Below, one piece after another: positions 52,831-62,097 of a stretch of 64,000 nucleotides of DNA. Numbering within the stretch: the stretch's first letter is position 1; each line of letters opens with the position of its first letter. Under the pieces are notes generated by a model. It had not been told where the DNA came from, made no database searches, and was given only the letters and a program-made list of their open reading frames with translations. Location of the stretch: positions 124,001 to 188,000 of the forward strand of contig NZ_JAOWLA010000003.1 in the NCBI RefSeq assembly GCF_025751575.1. The letters run 5' to 3'. This DNA is from Albidovulum sediminicola. Its GTDB lineage: Bacteria; Pseudomonadota; Alphaproteobacteria; Rhodobacterales; Rhodobacteraceae. The translations under genes were made by a program, and so were the position numbers.

Positions 52831-53718
52831 ATGGCGGAACACCTGCGCGGGCATCTCGCGATGCTGGTCTTTTCGCTTTGCATCGCGGGGTCTTTCTCGC
52901 TCGGTTCGATCGTGGCCAATCGGATCGACCCGGTGGTTCTGACCGCCGCGCGCTTTGCCCTGGCGGCCTGCCTGATGGGCGCGGCCGTGCTGCTGACGGC
53001 GCGCTTCGAGCGCCGCGCGCTTTCCGCCCCCTGGCGCTATCTGGTGCTGGGCGGGCTCTTCTCCGTCTACTTCGTGCTGATGTTCGAGGGGCTGAAGACC
53101 GCGCGGCCGGTGCAGGCGGCGGCCGTCTTTACCCTGACCCCGGTGATCACTGCGGGTTTCGCCTATCTCCTGCTTCGGCAGGCGATGACGCGGCGGATGG
53201 CGGCGGCGCTCGCCATTGGCGCGGCGGGGGCGACCTGGGTGATCTTTCGCGCAGACCTTGGGGCGCTCATGGCCTTCGAGGTCGGCGGCGGGGAGGTGAT
53301 CTATTTCGCGGGCTGCATCGCGCATGCGATCTACACGCCGATGATCCGGCGCCTGAACCGGGGCGAGGCGCCGGTGGTCTTCACCTTCGGAACCCTTGTC
53401 GCGGGCGCGGGGCTGCTTTGCCTTTACGATTGGCGCGCGATCGTTGGCACGGATTGGCGGAGCCTGCCGGGCATCGTCTGGCTGACCATCGGGTACCTGA
53501 CCCTGTTCGCCACCGCCGCGTCCTTCTGGCTGGTGCAATATGCGACGTTGCGACTGCCCTCGGCCAAGGTGATGGCCTATACCTATCTGGTCCCCAGCTG
53601 GGTGATCCTTTGGGAAATCGCGCTTGGCCATGGCGTACCGAATGCGCCCGTCCTTCTGGGGGTGGCGGCGACTTTCGGGGCGCTCTGGCTGTTGCTGGAC
53701 AATGAGGAGCGGGCATGA
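52831..53718 (+). CDS. EamA/DMT-family transporter
   Basis: 295-residue membrane protein with about ten hydrophobic helices in two repeated halves (EamA domains near 8-135 and 150-285). Such proteins export amino acids, metabolites or drugs; substrate cannot be told. It begins 2 nt after the lysR stop and overlaps the VOC gene, so the three may be one operon. Confidence 0.88.
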   Translation: MAEHLRGHLAMLVFSLCIAGSFSLGSIVANRIDPVVLTAARFALAACLMGAAVLLTARFERRALSAPWRYLVLGGLFSVYFVLMFEGLKTARPVQAAAVFTLTPVITAGFAYLLLRQAMTRRMAAALAIGAAGATWVIFRADLGALMAFEVGGGEVIYFAGCIAHAIYTPMIRRLNRGEAPVVFTFGTLVAGAGLLCLYDWRAIVGTDWRSLPGIVWLTIGYLTLFATAASFWLVQYATLRLPSAKVMAYTYLVPSWVILWEIALGHGVPNAPVLLGVAATFGALWLLLDNEERA

Positions 53719-54107
53719 TCGGCATTCAAGGCATCCACCATGTGGCGCTCATCGTGTCGGACTACGACCGGTCGCGACGGTTCTATACTGAAACGCTTGG
53801 GCTGGCGGTGATTGCTGAAACCCTGCGGGCCGAGCGGCAGTCCTGGAAGCTCGACCTTGCCGTCCCCGGCGGCGGGCGGCTGGAGCTGTTCTCTTTCCCC
53901 GCGCCGTCCGCACGCCCCAGCCGGCCGGAGGCCTGCGGGCTCAGGCACCTCGCGCTGGCGGTCGCAGACGTCGCCGAGGCCAAGGCACGGCTGGAGGCGC
54001 AAGGCGTGATGGTGGAGCCGATCCGCCGCGATGCGCTCACCGGGCGTGATTTCACGTTCTTCGCGGATCCCGACGGGTTGCCGATCGAGCTTTACGCGAC
54101 CGGATAG
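53715..54107 (+). CDS. VOC-family (glyoxalase-like) protein
   Basis: 130-residue single-domain vicinal-oxygen-chelate protein: GIHHVALIVSDYDRSRRFY (about 6-24), LELFSFP, LRHLALAVADV and DPDGLPIELY at the end. Metal ligands would be His9, Glu near 57, His near 78 and Glu near 126. Similar to E. coli YaeR. Overlaps the transporter by 4 nt and the convergent ArsR gene by 16 nt. Confidence 0.88.
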   Translation: MIGIQGIHHVALIVSDYDRSRRFYTETLGLAVIAETLRAERQSWKLDLAVPGGGRLELFSFPAPSARPSRPEACGLRHLALAVADVAEAKARLEAQGVMVEPIRRDALTGRDFTFFADPDGLPIELYATG

Positions 54108-54436
54108 GCCTCCGCCGTGCCATCGTCGAGTTCGCCGGCAAGGAACCGCTCGAACGCATCCAGGTCCACCGCCTCGAACATCCCGAAGCCCGCGATCCAG
54201 ACCGTGGCCGCCCGCATCGCGTCGGGTTCGAGCTTGCACCAGATCACCCGGCCGCGGCGTTCCTGGCTGATCAACCGAGCCTCCGCCAGCACCTTGAGGT
54301 GCTTGGAGATCGCGGCCAGAGACATCTCGAACGGGGCGGCCACATCGGTCACGGCCATGTCGTCTTCAAGCAGCATGGCCAGGATCGCCCGGCGGGTGGG
54401 GTCCGAAAGCGCGGCGAAGATCAGGTCGAGGTTCAT
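54092..54436 (-). CDS. ArsR/SmtB-family transcriptional regulator
   Basis: 114-residue winged helix: FAALSDPTRRAILAMLLED (about 7-25) and the recognition helix MSLAAISKHLKVLAEA (about 38-53). No metal-binding cysteine cluster is visible, so it is more like the SdpR/organic-signal type than a metal sensor. The ATG at 54436 fits family length. It is divergent from an exporter gene that it may control. Confidence 0.87.
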   Translation of the reverse strand: MNLDLIFAALSDPTRRAILAMLLEDDMAVTDVAAPFEMSLAAISKHLKVLAEARLISQERRGRVIWCKLEPDAMRAATVWIAGFGMFEAVDLDAFERFLAGELDDGTAEAYPVA

Positions 54437-54596
54437 GGCGCAATCATAGCGTCCCGGCCCGGCAATCGGAAGCGCGCCATCCGAGGCGCGCCATGGGCGC
54501 CCGGAAGAAAGCCCGCGGGATGCGCAGGAAACGGGTGTACAGTCGCCCGCGTCCTGGCGCAAAAGGCAGTGCGCTAAGCAGAGAGGGTGAGGGGCC

Positions 54597-55493
54597 ATGC
54601 CGCTCAGATACTGGGGTCTGATCGTGATCCTCGGCATAGGCTGGGGATCCTCGATGTTCTTCAACGAGATCCTGCTGAGGGAACTCGGACCGCTCCAGGT
54701 CGCCCTGGGCCGCGTCGGGCTGGGGGCTCTCGGGTGCTGGGCCTGGGTGCTGGCCACGCGGCGCAAGGTCCGGGTGACGCTGCCCTTCCTGCGTGACGTG
54801 ACGGTCTTCGGGTTTCTGCAATACGCGGCGCCGCTTGCCATCTTTCCCGCCGCGCAGCGCCTCATCACCTCGGGCGAGGCGGGCATTGTCAACGCCATGA
54901 CGCCGATCCTGGTGGTGATCATCTCTCACCTCTGGCCCGGGGGTGAACGGGCGACGGTCTACAAGACCCTAGGCGTGCTCTGCGGCTTCTCAGGGATCTT
55001 GATGCTGGCTTTGCCCGCGCTCGACACCGGCCTGACGGGGCAGTTCGGGGCGTTGTTGTTCTGCGTCCTGGCGCCTGTCTGCTACGGGATCGCGATCAAC
55101 TGGTACCGCCGCTTCAAGGGGCACGACGCGACGGCGGTGACGGCCTGCGGCCTGCTGGCCGGGACGATCCTGCTGGTGCCCGTGGCGCTGGCGGTCGAAG
55201 GTGTGCCCGTGATCCGTCGGGCCGAGACCTGGGGCGCCCTGTTCTTCATCGGCTTTGTCCTGACGGCCGCGGCCTTCATCGTGATTTTCTGGCTGCTCCC
55301 GCGGATCGGCGCCACGGCGACCTCCACCGTCACCTTCATCACGCCGGTCTCTGCGGTGACGCTGGGCGCGGTCTTCCTCGGAGAGGCGCTGGGGGCCGCC
55401 CACTTCCTGGGGATGGCGGCGATCTTCCTGGGCCTGGTGCTGATTGACGGCCGCCTGTTGCGGCGCGTGTTCCCGACCGCCGCCGCGACATAA
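54597..55493 (+). CDS. EamA/DMT-family transporter
   Basis: 298-residue ten-helix exporter; opening GLIVILGIGWGSSMFFNEILL and closing ALGAAHFLGMAAIFLGLVLI mark the two EamA repeats. It is not close to the other DMT gene in the window (52831-53718). GAGAGGGTGAGGGGCC precedes the start. Substrate unknown. Confidence 0.88.
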   Translation: MPLRYWGLIVILGIGWGSSMFFNEILLRELGPLQVALGRVGLGALGCWAWVLATRRKVRVTLPFLRDVTVFGFLQYAAPLAIFPAAQRLITSGEAGIVNAMTPILVVIISHLWPGGERATVYKTLGVLCGFSGILMLALPALDTGLTGQFGALLFCVLAPVCYGIAINWYRRFKGHDATAVTACGLLAGTILLVPVALAVEGVPVIRRAETWGALFFIGFVLTAAAFIVIFWLLPRIGATATSTVTFITPVSAVTLGAVFLGEALGAAHFLGMAAIFLGLVLIDGRLLRRVFPTAAAT

Positions 55494-55632
55494 TCAACCG
55501 TGCAGTTGAATAAGCCAAAAGCGCCGAATTGACGGGCCACGGCGGCGCCGTGCCGGTCTGCCCCGAATCTGAGAATTCCTAAACCTTTTATTTTCAATAG
55601 CCTAAGGCAGCACCGGCGCCGAAATCAGCGCA

Positions 55633-55661
55633 TTGACTCGTGGCCGATAGGATTCTAGCTA
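55633..55661 (+). promoter_or_regulatory. Candidate promoter of the atp operon
   Basis: TTGACT (55633-55638) and TAGCTA (55656-55661) are 17 nt apart, a sigma-70-like arrangement, 29 nt before the atpI start. The upstream stretch 55570-55605 is AT-rich and could be an UP-like element. Confidence 0.4.
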
Positions 55662-55689
55662 TCGCGCGAATGTCGAAAGGGGCTTCCCG

Positions 55690-56019
55690 ATGTCCGACGA
55701 ACCCGATCCAGAGCGTCTGAAGGCGCTGGACGACCGGATCGCGGGGATCAGGAAGGCGCAAGCGCCCAAGCCCCGGATCGACGAACACTACTCTGCCGCG
55801 AGCCAAGGCTGGCGGATGGTTATCGAGCTGGTTTCGGGACTCGGGATCGGCTTCGGCATCGGATACGGGCTGGATCTCCTTTTCGGGACGCTGCCCATTC
55901 TGCTGGTGCTGTTCACATTGCTGGGCTTCGCGGCCGGGGTGAAGACGATGCTTCGCACCGCGCAGGAGTTCCAGGCGCAAGGACAGGCGGAACGTTCCGC
56001 CAACGACGAAGGGGAATAG
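55690..56019 (+). CDS. atpI: ATP synthase accessory protein AtpI
   Basis: 109 residues: hydrophilic N-terminus, then two transmembrane helices (about 42-62 and 68-88) with glycine-rich [13 protein letters not shown] between them. AtpI/AtpZ proteins assist c-ring assembly and may transport magnesium. First gene of the F0 operon, 2 nt from atpB. Confidence 0.9.
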   Translation: MSDEPDPERLKALDDRIAGIRKAQAPKPRIDEHYSAASQGWRMVIELVSGLGIGFGIGYGLDLLFGTLPILLVLFTLLGFAAGVKTMLRTAQEFQAQGQAERSANDEGE

Positions 56020-56021
56020 AC

Positions 56022-56792
56022 GTGGCGACGGAAGAGCACAGCGAAGGCCTTGCATTCCACCCGATGGACCAGTTCATCGTCAAACCGCTGTTCGGCGGCG
56101 ACGAGGTCGGTGTCCTGACGGTGACCAACGTCACGCTGTGGATGGCGATCGCGGTGCTCGCGATCATCGCGCTCTTCGTGCTGGGCACTCGCGGCCGCGC
56201 CGTGGTGCCGAGCCGCACCCAGTCGGTCGCGGAACTCGCCTACGGCTTCGTCCACAAGATGGTCGAGGATGTCGCGGGCCATGACGCCGTGAAGTTCTTC
56301 CCCTACATCTTCACGCTCTTCATCTTCATCGTCTTCTCGAACTTCCTGGGCCTCTTGCCCAAGGCGTTCACCCCGACCTCCCACATCGCGGTGACGGCGG
56401 TCCTGGCGATGGCGGTGTTCCTGACCGTGACGATCGTCGGCTTCGTCAAGCACGGGCTGCACTTCCTGGGCCTCTTCTGGGTGTCCTCGGCGCCGCTGCC
56501 GCTGCGCCCGGTGCTGGCGTTGATCGAGGTGATTTCCTACTTCGTGCGCCCCGTCAGCCACTCCATTCGTCTTGCCGGCAACATGATGGCGGGTCACGCG
56601 GTTATCAAGGTTTTCGCGGCCTTCGCTCCGCTGGTCCTGATCTCGGGCGTCGGCATCGCGGTCACGCCGCTGTCGATCCTGGCGATCACGGCGATCTACG
56701 GGCTCGAAATCCTCGTGGCCTTCATCCAGGCCTATGTCTTCACCATCCTGACCTGCGTCTACCTCAAGGATGCGCTGCATCCGGCCCACTGA
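56022..56792 (+). CDS. atpB: ATP synthase F0 subunit a
   Basis: 256 residues with five or six transmembrane helices. The essential arginine lies in [14 protein letters not shown] (about 178-191) in the fifth helix, forming the proton half-channels with the c-ring. It starts with GTG 2 nt after atpI. Alphaproteobacteria carry F0 and F1 genes in separate operons, and only F0 is in this window. Confidence 0.96.
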   Translation: MATEEHSEGLAFHPMDQFIVKPLFGGDEVGVLTVTNVTLWMAIAVLAIIALFVLGTRGRAVVPSRTQSVAELAYGFVHKMVEDVAGHDAVKFFPYIFTLFIFIVFSNFLGLLPKAFTPTSHIAVTAVLAMAVFLTVTIVGFVKHGLHFLGLFWVSSAPLPLRPVLALIEVISYFVRPVSHSIRLAGNMMAGHAVIKVFAAFAPLVLISGVGIAVTPLSILAITAIYGLEILVAFIQAYVFTILTCVYLKDALHPAH

Positions 56793-56841
56793 CGCCCGGT
56801 CTTCAACCCAACTCACCAATCCAACCGTAAGGAGATACACT

Positions 56842-57081
56842 ATGGAACTCGCAGCTGCAGCCGCTCTCGGCAAATTCATCGGCGCCGGTCTTGCCTGCAT
56901 CGGCATGGGCGGCTCCGCGATGGGGGTGGGCAATGTTGCCGGCAACTTCCTCGCTGGCGCTCTGCGCAACCCCTCGGCCGCTGCCGGCCAGACCGCGACC
57001 CTCTTCATCGGCATCGCCTTCGCCGAAGCGCTCGGGATCTTCTCGTTCCTCGTCGCGCTTCTGCTGATGTTCGCCGTCTGA
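56842..57081 (+). CDS. atpE: ATP synthase F0 subunit c
   Basis: 79-residue two-helix hairpin: [22 protein letters not shown] then polar loop ALRNPSA and the second helix with the proton-carrying Glu in [13 protein letters not shown] (about residue 60). The glycine pattern is GxGxGxG-like. The ATG at 56842 has AAGGAGA upstream, the strongest ribosome-binding site of the operon, as expected for the most abundant subunit. Confidence 0.96.
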   Translation: MELAAAAALGKFIGAGLACIGMGGSAMGVGNVAGNFLAGALRNPSAAAGQTATLFIGIAFAEALGIFSFLVALLLMFAV

Positions 57082-57161
57082 TCCCGAACGAACCATCCTT
57101 ACGGTCGGGTGGGTGCCTTGGCGGCGCCCACCCGATGTAGACAGGGTTCCAGGGGGACGAC

Positions 57162-57737
57162 ATGGCGAACACCACCGAAACGGCAACCGAGGCCGTCGGC
57201 GAAGCGGCCAGTCACGCCGCCGAGGCGGCGGGACACGCGGCGCAATCCGCGGGCATGCCGCAACTCGATACTTCGACCTTCGCGAACCAGATCTTCTGGC
57301 TCGTGGTGGCGCTTATCGTCATCTACTTCGTGCTGTCGCGCATCGCGCTTCCGCGGATCGGCGGCGTGCTGGCCGACCGTCAGCGCACGATCACGAGCGA
57401 TATTGCCGCTGCCGAAGAGCTGAAGGCGAAGGCGGTCGAGGCGGAGAAAGCCTACAATCAGGCGATCGCCGACGCACGGACCGAGGCGGCCAAGATCGTG
57501 GCCGAAGCCCGGGCCGAGATTCAGAAAGACCTCGACGCGGCGACCGCCAAGGCGGATGCCGAGATCGCGGCCAAGGCGGCCGAATCCGCCGCCCGGATCG
57601 ACGAGATCCGCGCCGGCGCGATCGAAAGCGTCAAGGAAGTTGCGAACGACACCGCGGCGGCCCTGGTCGCGGCGCTGGGCGGTTCGGCCGATGGCGCGTC
57701 TGTCGCCACTGCGGTCGCGGATCGGATGAAGGGGTAA
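57162..57737 (+). CDS. atpG: ATP synthase F0 subunit b'
   Basis: 191 residues. An Ala-rich hydrophilic N-terminal extension (about 1-35) precedes the membrane helix ([15 protein letters not shown], about 44-58) and a long Ala/Glu coiled coil forming the peripheral stalk. The b' form paired with b is typical of alphaproteobacteria and photosynthetic bacteria. Symbol also written atpX or atpF2. It follows atpE by 80 nt and precedes atpF by 4 nt. Confidence 0.92.
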   Translation: MANTTETATEAVGEAASHAAEAAGHAAQSAGMPQLDTSTFANQIFWLVVALIVIYFVLSRIALPRIGGVLADRQRTITSDIAAAEELKAKAVEAEKAYNQAIADARTEAAKIVAEARAEIQKDLDAATAKADAEIAAKAAESAARIDEIRAGAIESVKEVANDTAAALVAALGGSADGASVATAVADRMKG

Positions 57738-57741
57738 GACG

Positions 57742-58296
57742 ATGAAAAAGCTTTCCCTCGCCCTGATCCTGGCCGCTTCGCCGGCGATGGCGGCTTCGGG
57801 CCCGTTCTTCAGCCTGCGCAACACCGACTTCGTCGTGACGATCGCCTTCCTGCTGTTCGTCGGCGTGCTCTTCTACTTCAAGGTCCCGGCGCTGATCGGC
57901 GGGCTTCTGGACAAGCGCGCCGCCGGGATCAAGGCCGACCTCGATGAGGCTCGCGCGCTGCGCGAAGAGGCGCGCTCCATCCTGGCGTCCTACGAGCGCA
58001 AGCAGAAGGAAGTCCAGGACATGGCCGACCGCATCGTCGAGACCGCCAAGCGCGAAGCGCAGGCGGCCGCCGAGCAGGCCAAGGAGGACCTCAAGGCCTC
58101 GATCACGCGGCGCCTTGCCGCGGCCGAAGACCAGATCGCCTCGGCCGAGGCGGCTGCGGTGCGCGAAGTGCGCGACCGGGCCATCGCGGTGGCCGTCGCG
58201 GCGGCCAGCGACCTGATCGCCAAGAACATGACGGCGGCCGAACGCGGCAAGCTCGTTGAGGCGTCGATCGCGGAAGTCGAAGCGAAGCTGCACTGA
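57742..58296 (+). CDS. atpF: ATP synthase F0 subunit b
   Basis: 184 residues: N-terminal hydrophobic [19 protein letters not shown], which looks like a cleavable signal, then [20 protein letters not shown] as membrane helix (about 33-52) and an amphipathic helical stalk. Last gene of the F0 operon, followed by a terminator. Confidence 0.94.
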   Translation: MKKLSLALILAASPAMAASGPFFSLRNTDFVVTIAFLLFVGVLFYFKVPALIGGLLDKRAAGIKADLDEARALREEARSILASYERKQKEVQDMADRIVETAKREAQAAAEQAKEDLKASITRRLAAAEDQIASAEAAAVREVRDRAIAVAVAAASDLIAKNMTAAERGKLVEASIAEVEAKLH

Positions 58297-58318
58297 GCGA
58301 TCGCAACAGAACCAGGTG

Positions 58319-58350
58319 AAGCCCGGCCCCCGATGGCCGGGCTTTTCTTT
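58319..58350 (+). terminator. Terminator of the atp F0 operon
   Basis: AAGCCCGGCC, a 6-nt loop and GGCCGGGCTT are followed by TTCTTTTG, 23 nt past the atpF stop. Confidence 0.9.
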
Positions 58351-58397
58351 TGTCCGCGCCGCTGCAAAGCTCAGGGCAGACGCAGCGCGAGGACGCC

Positions 58398-58841
58398 ATG
58401 ACGATTTCCATCCGCCCGGTTCAGCCAGTAGACCGCGAAGCCTGGGGCCGGCTCTACAGGGGCTACGCCGCTTTCTACCGGGTCGAGCAGAGCGAAGAGA
58501 TGCGCGCCCGTGTCTGGTCCTGGCTGATGGACCCGGGGCATGAGGTCCGCGGCCTCGTGGCCGATTCCGGCGGCACGCTGCTGGGGCTCGCGCATTTCCG
58601 GCCCTTCGCGCGGCCGCTTTCGGCAAGCGTCGGCGGGTTTCTGGACGATCTGTTCGTCGGCCCCGACGCGCGCGGCGGCGGCGCGGCGGAGGCCCTGATC
58701 GAAGGCGTTCGCGCAGCAGGCCGCGCCGAGGGCTGGAGCGTCATCCGCTGGATCACCGCCGAGGACAATTACCGCGCACGCGGGCTTTACGACCGCATGG
58801 CGGAGCGGACCCGCTGGGTAACCTACGACATCCGGCTTTGA
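58398..58841 (+). CDS. GNAT-family N-acetyltransferase
   Basis: 147 residues with the acetyl-CoA loop GPDARGGGAAEALIEG (about 89-104) and C-terminal ARGLYDRMAERTRWVTYDI (about 128-146). The protein resembles small GNATs acting on amines or amino acids; substrate unknown. The ATG at 58398 is preceded by GAGGACGCC. Single gene, convergent with the GntR regulator. Confidence 0.88.
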   Translation: MTISIRPVQPVDREAWGRLYRGYAAFYRVEQSEEMRARVWSWLMDPGHEVRGLVADSGGTLLGLAHFRPFARPLSASVGGFLDDLFVGPDARGGGAAEALIEGVRAAGRAEGWSVIRWITAEDNYRARGLYDRMAERTRWVTYDIRL

Positions 58842-58861
58842 CCGCGCGCCGCTTGGGCGCC

Positions 58862-59632
58862 CTATAGCCGCCCCTCCTCCTGAGCGAAGCGCAGGCGGGC
58901 GACGGATTCGTTCCGCTCGGTCCGGAAGTGGTCCTTGAGCGCGGTTTCGACAAAGCTCAGGTGGCGCTCGACGGCGGCGCGGGCGCCTTTCGGGTCGCGC
59001 GCTTGCAGGGCGACGTTGATCGCGCGGTGCTGGTCCAGAAGCGCCTCGCGCGTGGTTTTCTGGCGGAACATCACCTGGCGGTTGTAGAAGACGCCTTCGC
59101 GCAGCAGGCCGAACATCGCCCGCATCATGTGCAGCATGACGACATTGTGGCTGGCCTCGATGATCGCCATGTGGAACTCCGCGTCGAGGGCGGATTCGTC
59201 CGAGGGGTCGCGCTTGCGATGGGCGGTTTCCATCTTGTGGAAGACGGCATCGACGATCTTCAGATCGGTGTCCGACCCTAGGCGCGCGGCGCGTTCGGCG
59301 GCGAGCGCCTCCATGTCCTTGCGGAAGTCGAGGTAATCGAAGACCGCGTCGGGGTGGCGCGCGAAAAGCTCGATCAGCGCGGGCGAAAAGGCGGAGTTGA
59401 GAACGTCCGCCACGTAGATGCCGGAGCTGGCGCGGGTCATCAGAAGACCCGCGGCTTCGAGCTGTCCGACCGCCTCGCGCAGTGAGGGGCGGGACACCCC
59501 GAGACGCTCTGACAGGTCGCGTTCCGACGGCAGCCGTTCCCCTGGGCGCAGCACGCCTTGCAGGATCAGCCGCTCGATCTGGCGCACAACGGTTTCGGAC
59601 AGTTTTTCCGGCTCGATCTTCTGAAATGGCAT
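58862..59632 (-). CDS. FCD-type GntR-family regulator
   Basis: 256 residues: GntR winged helix at about 10-75 (GERLPSERDLSERLGVSRPSLREAV) and an all-helical FCD effector domain (about 90-230) with metal/ligand histidines in DAEFHMAI and DQHRAIN. Closest in style to PdhR/LldR/GlcC regulators of organic-acid use. No obvious target operon is adjacent. An operator-like inverted repeat lies just before its start, indicating autoregulation. Confidence 0.9.
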   Translation of the reverse strand: MPFQKIEPEKLSETVVRQIERLILQGVLRPGERLPSERDLSERLGVSRPSLREAVGQLEAAGLLMTRASSGIYVADVLNSAFSPALIELFARHPDAVFDYLDFRKDMEALAAERAARLGSDTDLKIVDAVFHKMETAHRKRDPSDESALDAEFHMAIIEASHNVVMLHMMRAMFGLLREGVFYNRQVMFRQKTTREALLDQHRAINVALQARDPKGARAAVERHLSFVETALKDHFRTERNESVARLRFAQEEGRL

Positions 59633-59643
59633 GAATTCACCCC

Positions 59644-59665
59644 GAATTGGTCAAATTCTATGACC
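59644..59665. promoter_or_regulatory. Candidate autoregulatory operator of the GntR gene
   Basis: Two overlapping inverted repeats, GAATT-N5-AATTC (59644-59658) and GGTCA-N7-TGACC (59649-59665), lie 12-33 nt before the ATG. A minus-strand TAGAAT that could be a -10 box is inside them. The GGT...ACC half-sites resemble those of FCD-type GntR regulators. Confidence 0.5.
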
Positions 59666-59685
59666 GCTGCCGCGGGTGGGCAATG

Positions 59686-59714
59686 AAAAAAGGCCGGGCG
59701 AGGCCCGGCCTTTT
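59686..59714 (-). terminator. Terminator of the OmpA-family lipoprotein gene
   Basis: On the minus strand AAGGCCGGGCC, a short loop and GGCCCGGCCTT form a hairpin followed by TTTTTC, 16 nt past the stop codon. Confidence 0.88.
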
Positions 59715-59729
59715 CAAACGCGGCGCCGC

Positions 59730-60395
59730 TTAGCGGTTGGGACGAATGATGATGTCCACGCGGCGGTTCTGGGCGCGCCCTTCGGCGGTGTAGTTCGAGG
59801 CGATGGGCTCGCTTTCGCCACGGCCATAGGCTTGCAGCCGGTAGCCCGCGACGCCCGCGCCCTGGAGGATCGCGGCAACGGATTGCGCGCGCCGCTCGGA
59901 GAGCGTCTGGTTATAGGCGGCAGTGCCGGTGTTGTCGGTATGGCCGATGACCTGCACCGTCGTGTCGGGGTAACGGTTGATGCTGGCGGCCAGCGTCTGG
60001 AGGTCGCCGCGCAGCGTGGACGACACGACCGCGCTGTCGGTGGCAAAGAGGATGTCCTGCGGCATGCGCACGATCAGTTCGTTGCCGGTGTTGATGATGC
60101 CGATGGCACCGTTGTCGAAGCTCGCGGCAAGCTCGGCGGCCTGCTTGTCGAGGTTGTTGCCGATCACACCCCCGGCGATGCCGCCGATGATGGCGCCGCC
60201 AAGCGCGCGGTTGCGCCGTTCCTTGGCCGTATCGCCCGAGATCAGCCCTGCAAGCGCGCCGATCCCCGCGCCCACGGCCGCGCCCTCGCGGGTGCGCTGG
60301 TTGGGGTCGTTGGGGTTGTACTGCTCGGGCGGCGTACAGGCGGCCAGAAGAAAGGCCCCGGCGGTGGCGGCCATGAGGATCTTGGTGATGCGCAT
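59730..60395 (-). CDS. OmpA-family outer-membrane lipoprotein (YiaD-like)
   Basis: 221 residues. Lipobox FLLAAC with the lipidated Cys20, then a glycine-zipper region (GAAVGAGIGALAGLISG and GGAIIGGIAGGVIG, about 38-85) that may insert in the membrane, and a peptidoglycan-binding OmpA C-terminal domain (about 110-221; VIGHTDNTGTAAYN and RRVDIII). Similar to E. coli YiaD. Single-gene unit. Confidence 0.92.
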   Translation of the reverse strand: MRITKILMAATAGAFLLAACTPPEQYNPNDPNQRTREGAAVGAGIGALAGLISGDTAKERRNRALGGAIIGGIAGGVIGNNLDKQAAELAASFDNGAIGIINTGNELIVRMPQDILFATDSAVVSSTLRGDLQTLAASINRYPDTTVQVIGHTDNTGTAAYNQTLSERRAQSVAAILQGAGVAGYRLQAYGRGESEPIASNYTAEGRAQNRRVDIIIRPNR

Positions 60396-60502
60396 GAAGC
60401 GTCTCCCGTCTTTGACATCTCGTCGTCAGGTGGGGCATAGCGCATCTGAAAGGCAATAACACGCGGTCGAAAGGCACTTGCGCGGCAATCCGCTTGCGGC
60501 GC

Positions 60503-61342
60503 TCAGGCGCTTTGTGCCTCGGCCCGCGCGGCTTCCCAGGCCAGCATGGCGCGCTTGACCGGCAAGCCCCAGTGGTAGCCGCCAAGCCCCCCGGACTTGC
60601 GCAGCGCCCGGTGGCAGGGGATCAGCCAGCTGACCGGATTGCGGCCCACCGCCGTGCCGACCGCGCGGATGGCCGTCGGGTGGCCGATGGCGCGGGCGAG
60701 CTCGGAATAGGTCGTGACCTGGCCCGAGGGGATCGACAGGAGCGCCTCCCAGACCTTGATCTGGAAGGGCGCGCCGATCATGTGCAGCCGCGCCTCGCCC
60801 CGGCCGTCGAAGGCGGCCTTGACCCAGGGCGCGATCGCCTCCGGTGCCTCGGTAAAACGCGCCTTGGGCCAGCGGCCGCGCAGGTCCGCCATGGCGGCCT
60901 CGCGCCCGCAGTCGGCGGCGAAGGCGAGCCCGCAAAGACCGCGCTCCGTTCCCATGGCCAAGGCTTCGCCGAACGGGGTGGGAAACCAGCCGTAGCGGAT
61001 CGTCAGCCCCTCGCCGCCGCGGGCGTATTCGCCGGGGCTCATCGCCTCCCACGCCAGGAAGAGGTCGTGAAGCCGCCCGGTCCCCGACAGCCCGGCCTCC
61101 GCCGCGGTGTCGAGAAGCGTGAAACGCTCCGCCAGGAGCTGCTTGGCGTGGTCGAGCGTCAGGTACTGCTGGTAGCGCTTGGGCGACACGCCGACCCAGC
61201 GGGAGAATACCCGCTGGAAATGCGCGGGGCTCATCGAAAGCCGCGCGGCGAGGTCGTCGAGCGAAAGGGCCCGCCCGTCGCCGTCGATATGCTCAAGCGC
61301 GCGGGCGATGGTGCGGTAGTGATAGGCGCTGTCGTCAGGCAT
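60503..61342 (-). CDS. Ada-like regulator / methylated-DNA-cysteine methyltransferase
   Basis: 279 residues. An AraC-type HTH domain (about 10-110; LAARLSMSPAHFQRVFSRWVG) is fused to an O6-alkylguanine methyltransferase domain whose active-site motif IPCHRALRKSGGLGGYHWG (about 241-259) is intact. The N-terminal zinc-binding phosphotriester-repair domain of E. coli Ada is missing, so the usual Cys38 switch is absent. Divergent from nth, another DNA-repair gene. Confidence 0.9.
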   Translation of the reverse strand: MPDDSAYHYRTIARALEHIDGDGRALSLDDLAARLSMSPAHFQRVFSRWVGVSPKRYQQYLTLDHAKQLLAERFTLLDTAAEAGLSGTGRLHDLFLAWEAMSPGEYARGGEGLTIRYGWFPTPFGEALAMGTERGLCGLAFAADCGREAAMADLRGRWPKARFTEAPEAIAPWVKAAFDGRGEARLHMIGAPFQIKVWEALLSIPSGQVTTYSELARAIGHPTAIRAVGTAVGRNPVSWLIPCHRALRKSGGLGGYHWGLPVKRAMLAWEAARAEAQSA

Positions 61343-61452
61343 GTCGCGGTCTCCTTCATCTCCTCCAAGCTAGGGCAACGACGCTGCCACCGCGACCCGA
61401 AAGCTGCGCTTTGCGCTTGCGGTGGCGCCATGGGACGGGGCATATCCGGCAC

Positions 61453-62097
61453 ATGGCCAGCCAGCTTGATTACCATGCGATCCACGAGATCTTCACCCGT
61501 TTCCACGCCTCGGAACCCGAACCGAAGGGCGAGCTGGAGCATGTGAACGCCTTCACCCTTCTGGTTGCGGTCGCGCTTTCGGCGCAGGCGACGGATGCCG
61601 GGGTGAACAAGGCGACACGCGCGCTTTTCAAGATCGCCGACACGCCCGAAAAGATGCTGGCCCTGGGCGAGGACGGGCTGATCGAACACATCAAGACCAT
61701 CGGCCTGTTCCGCCAGAAGGCCAAGAACGTGATGAAGTTGTCGCGGATCCTCGCCGAGGACTACGAAGGCCAGGTGCCCTCGTCCCGCGCGGCGCTGATG
61801 ACCCTGCCGGGCGTCGGGCGCAAGACGGCGAATGTGGTCCTGAACATGTGGTTCCACTTCCCCGCGCAGGCGGTCGATACCCATATCTTCCGCGTCGGCA
61901 ACCGCACGGGTATCGCCGCCGGCAAGACGGTCGAGACCGTCGAGCGCGCGATCGAGGACAACATCCCGGTGGAGTTCCAGCAGCACGCCCACCACTGGCT
62001 GATCCTGCACGGCCGCTACATCTGCGTCGCGCGCAAGCCCAAATGCGGGGCCTGCCTGATCCGCGACCTTTGCCCCTATGAGGAGAAAACCCTGTGA
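61453..62097 (+). CDS. nth: Endonuclease III
   Basis: DNA glycosylase/AP lyase for oxidised pyrimidines. 214 residues: helix-hairpin-helix LPGVGRKTANVVLN with the catalytic Lys (about 117-130), catalytic Asp in VDTHIFRVGNR (about 140-150) and the C-terminal 4Fe-4S ligands C-x6-C-x2-C-x5-C. ATG at 61453 preferred over an upstream ATG for conserved length. Overlaps the kinase gene by 4 nt. Confidence 0.95.
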   Translation: MASQLDYHAIHEIFTRFHASEPEPKGELEHVNAFTLLVAVALSAQATDAGVNKATRALFKIADTPEKMLALGEDGLIEHIKTIGLFRQKAKNVMKLSRILAEDYEGQVPSSRAALMTLPGVGRKTANVVLNMWFHFPAQAVDTHIFRVGNRTGIAAGKTVETVERAIEDNIPVEFQQHAHHWLILHGRYICVARKPKCGACLIRDLCPYEEKTL

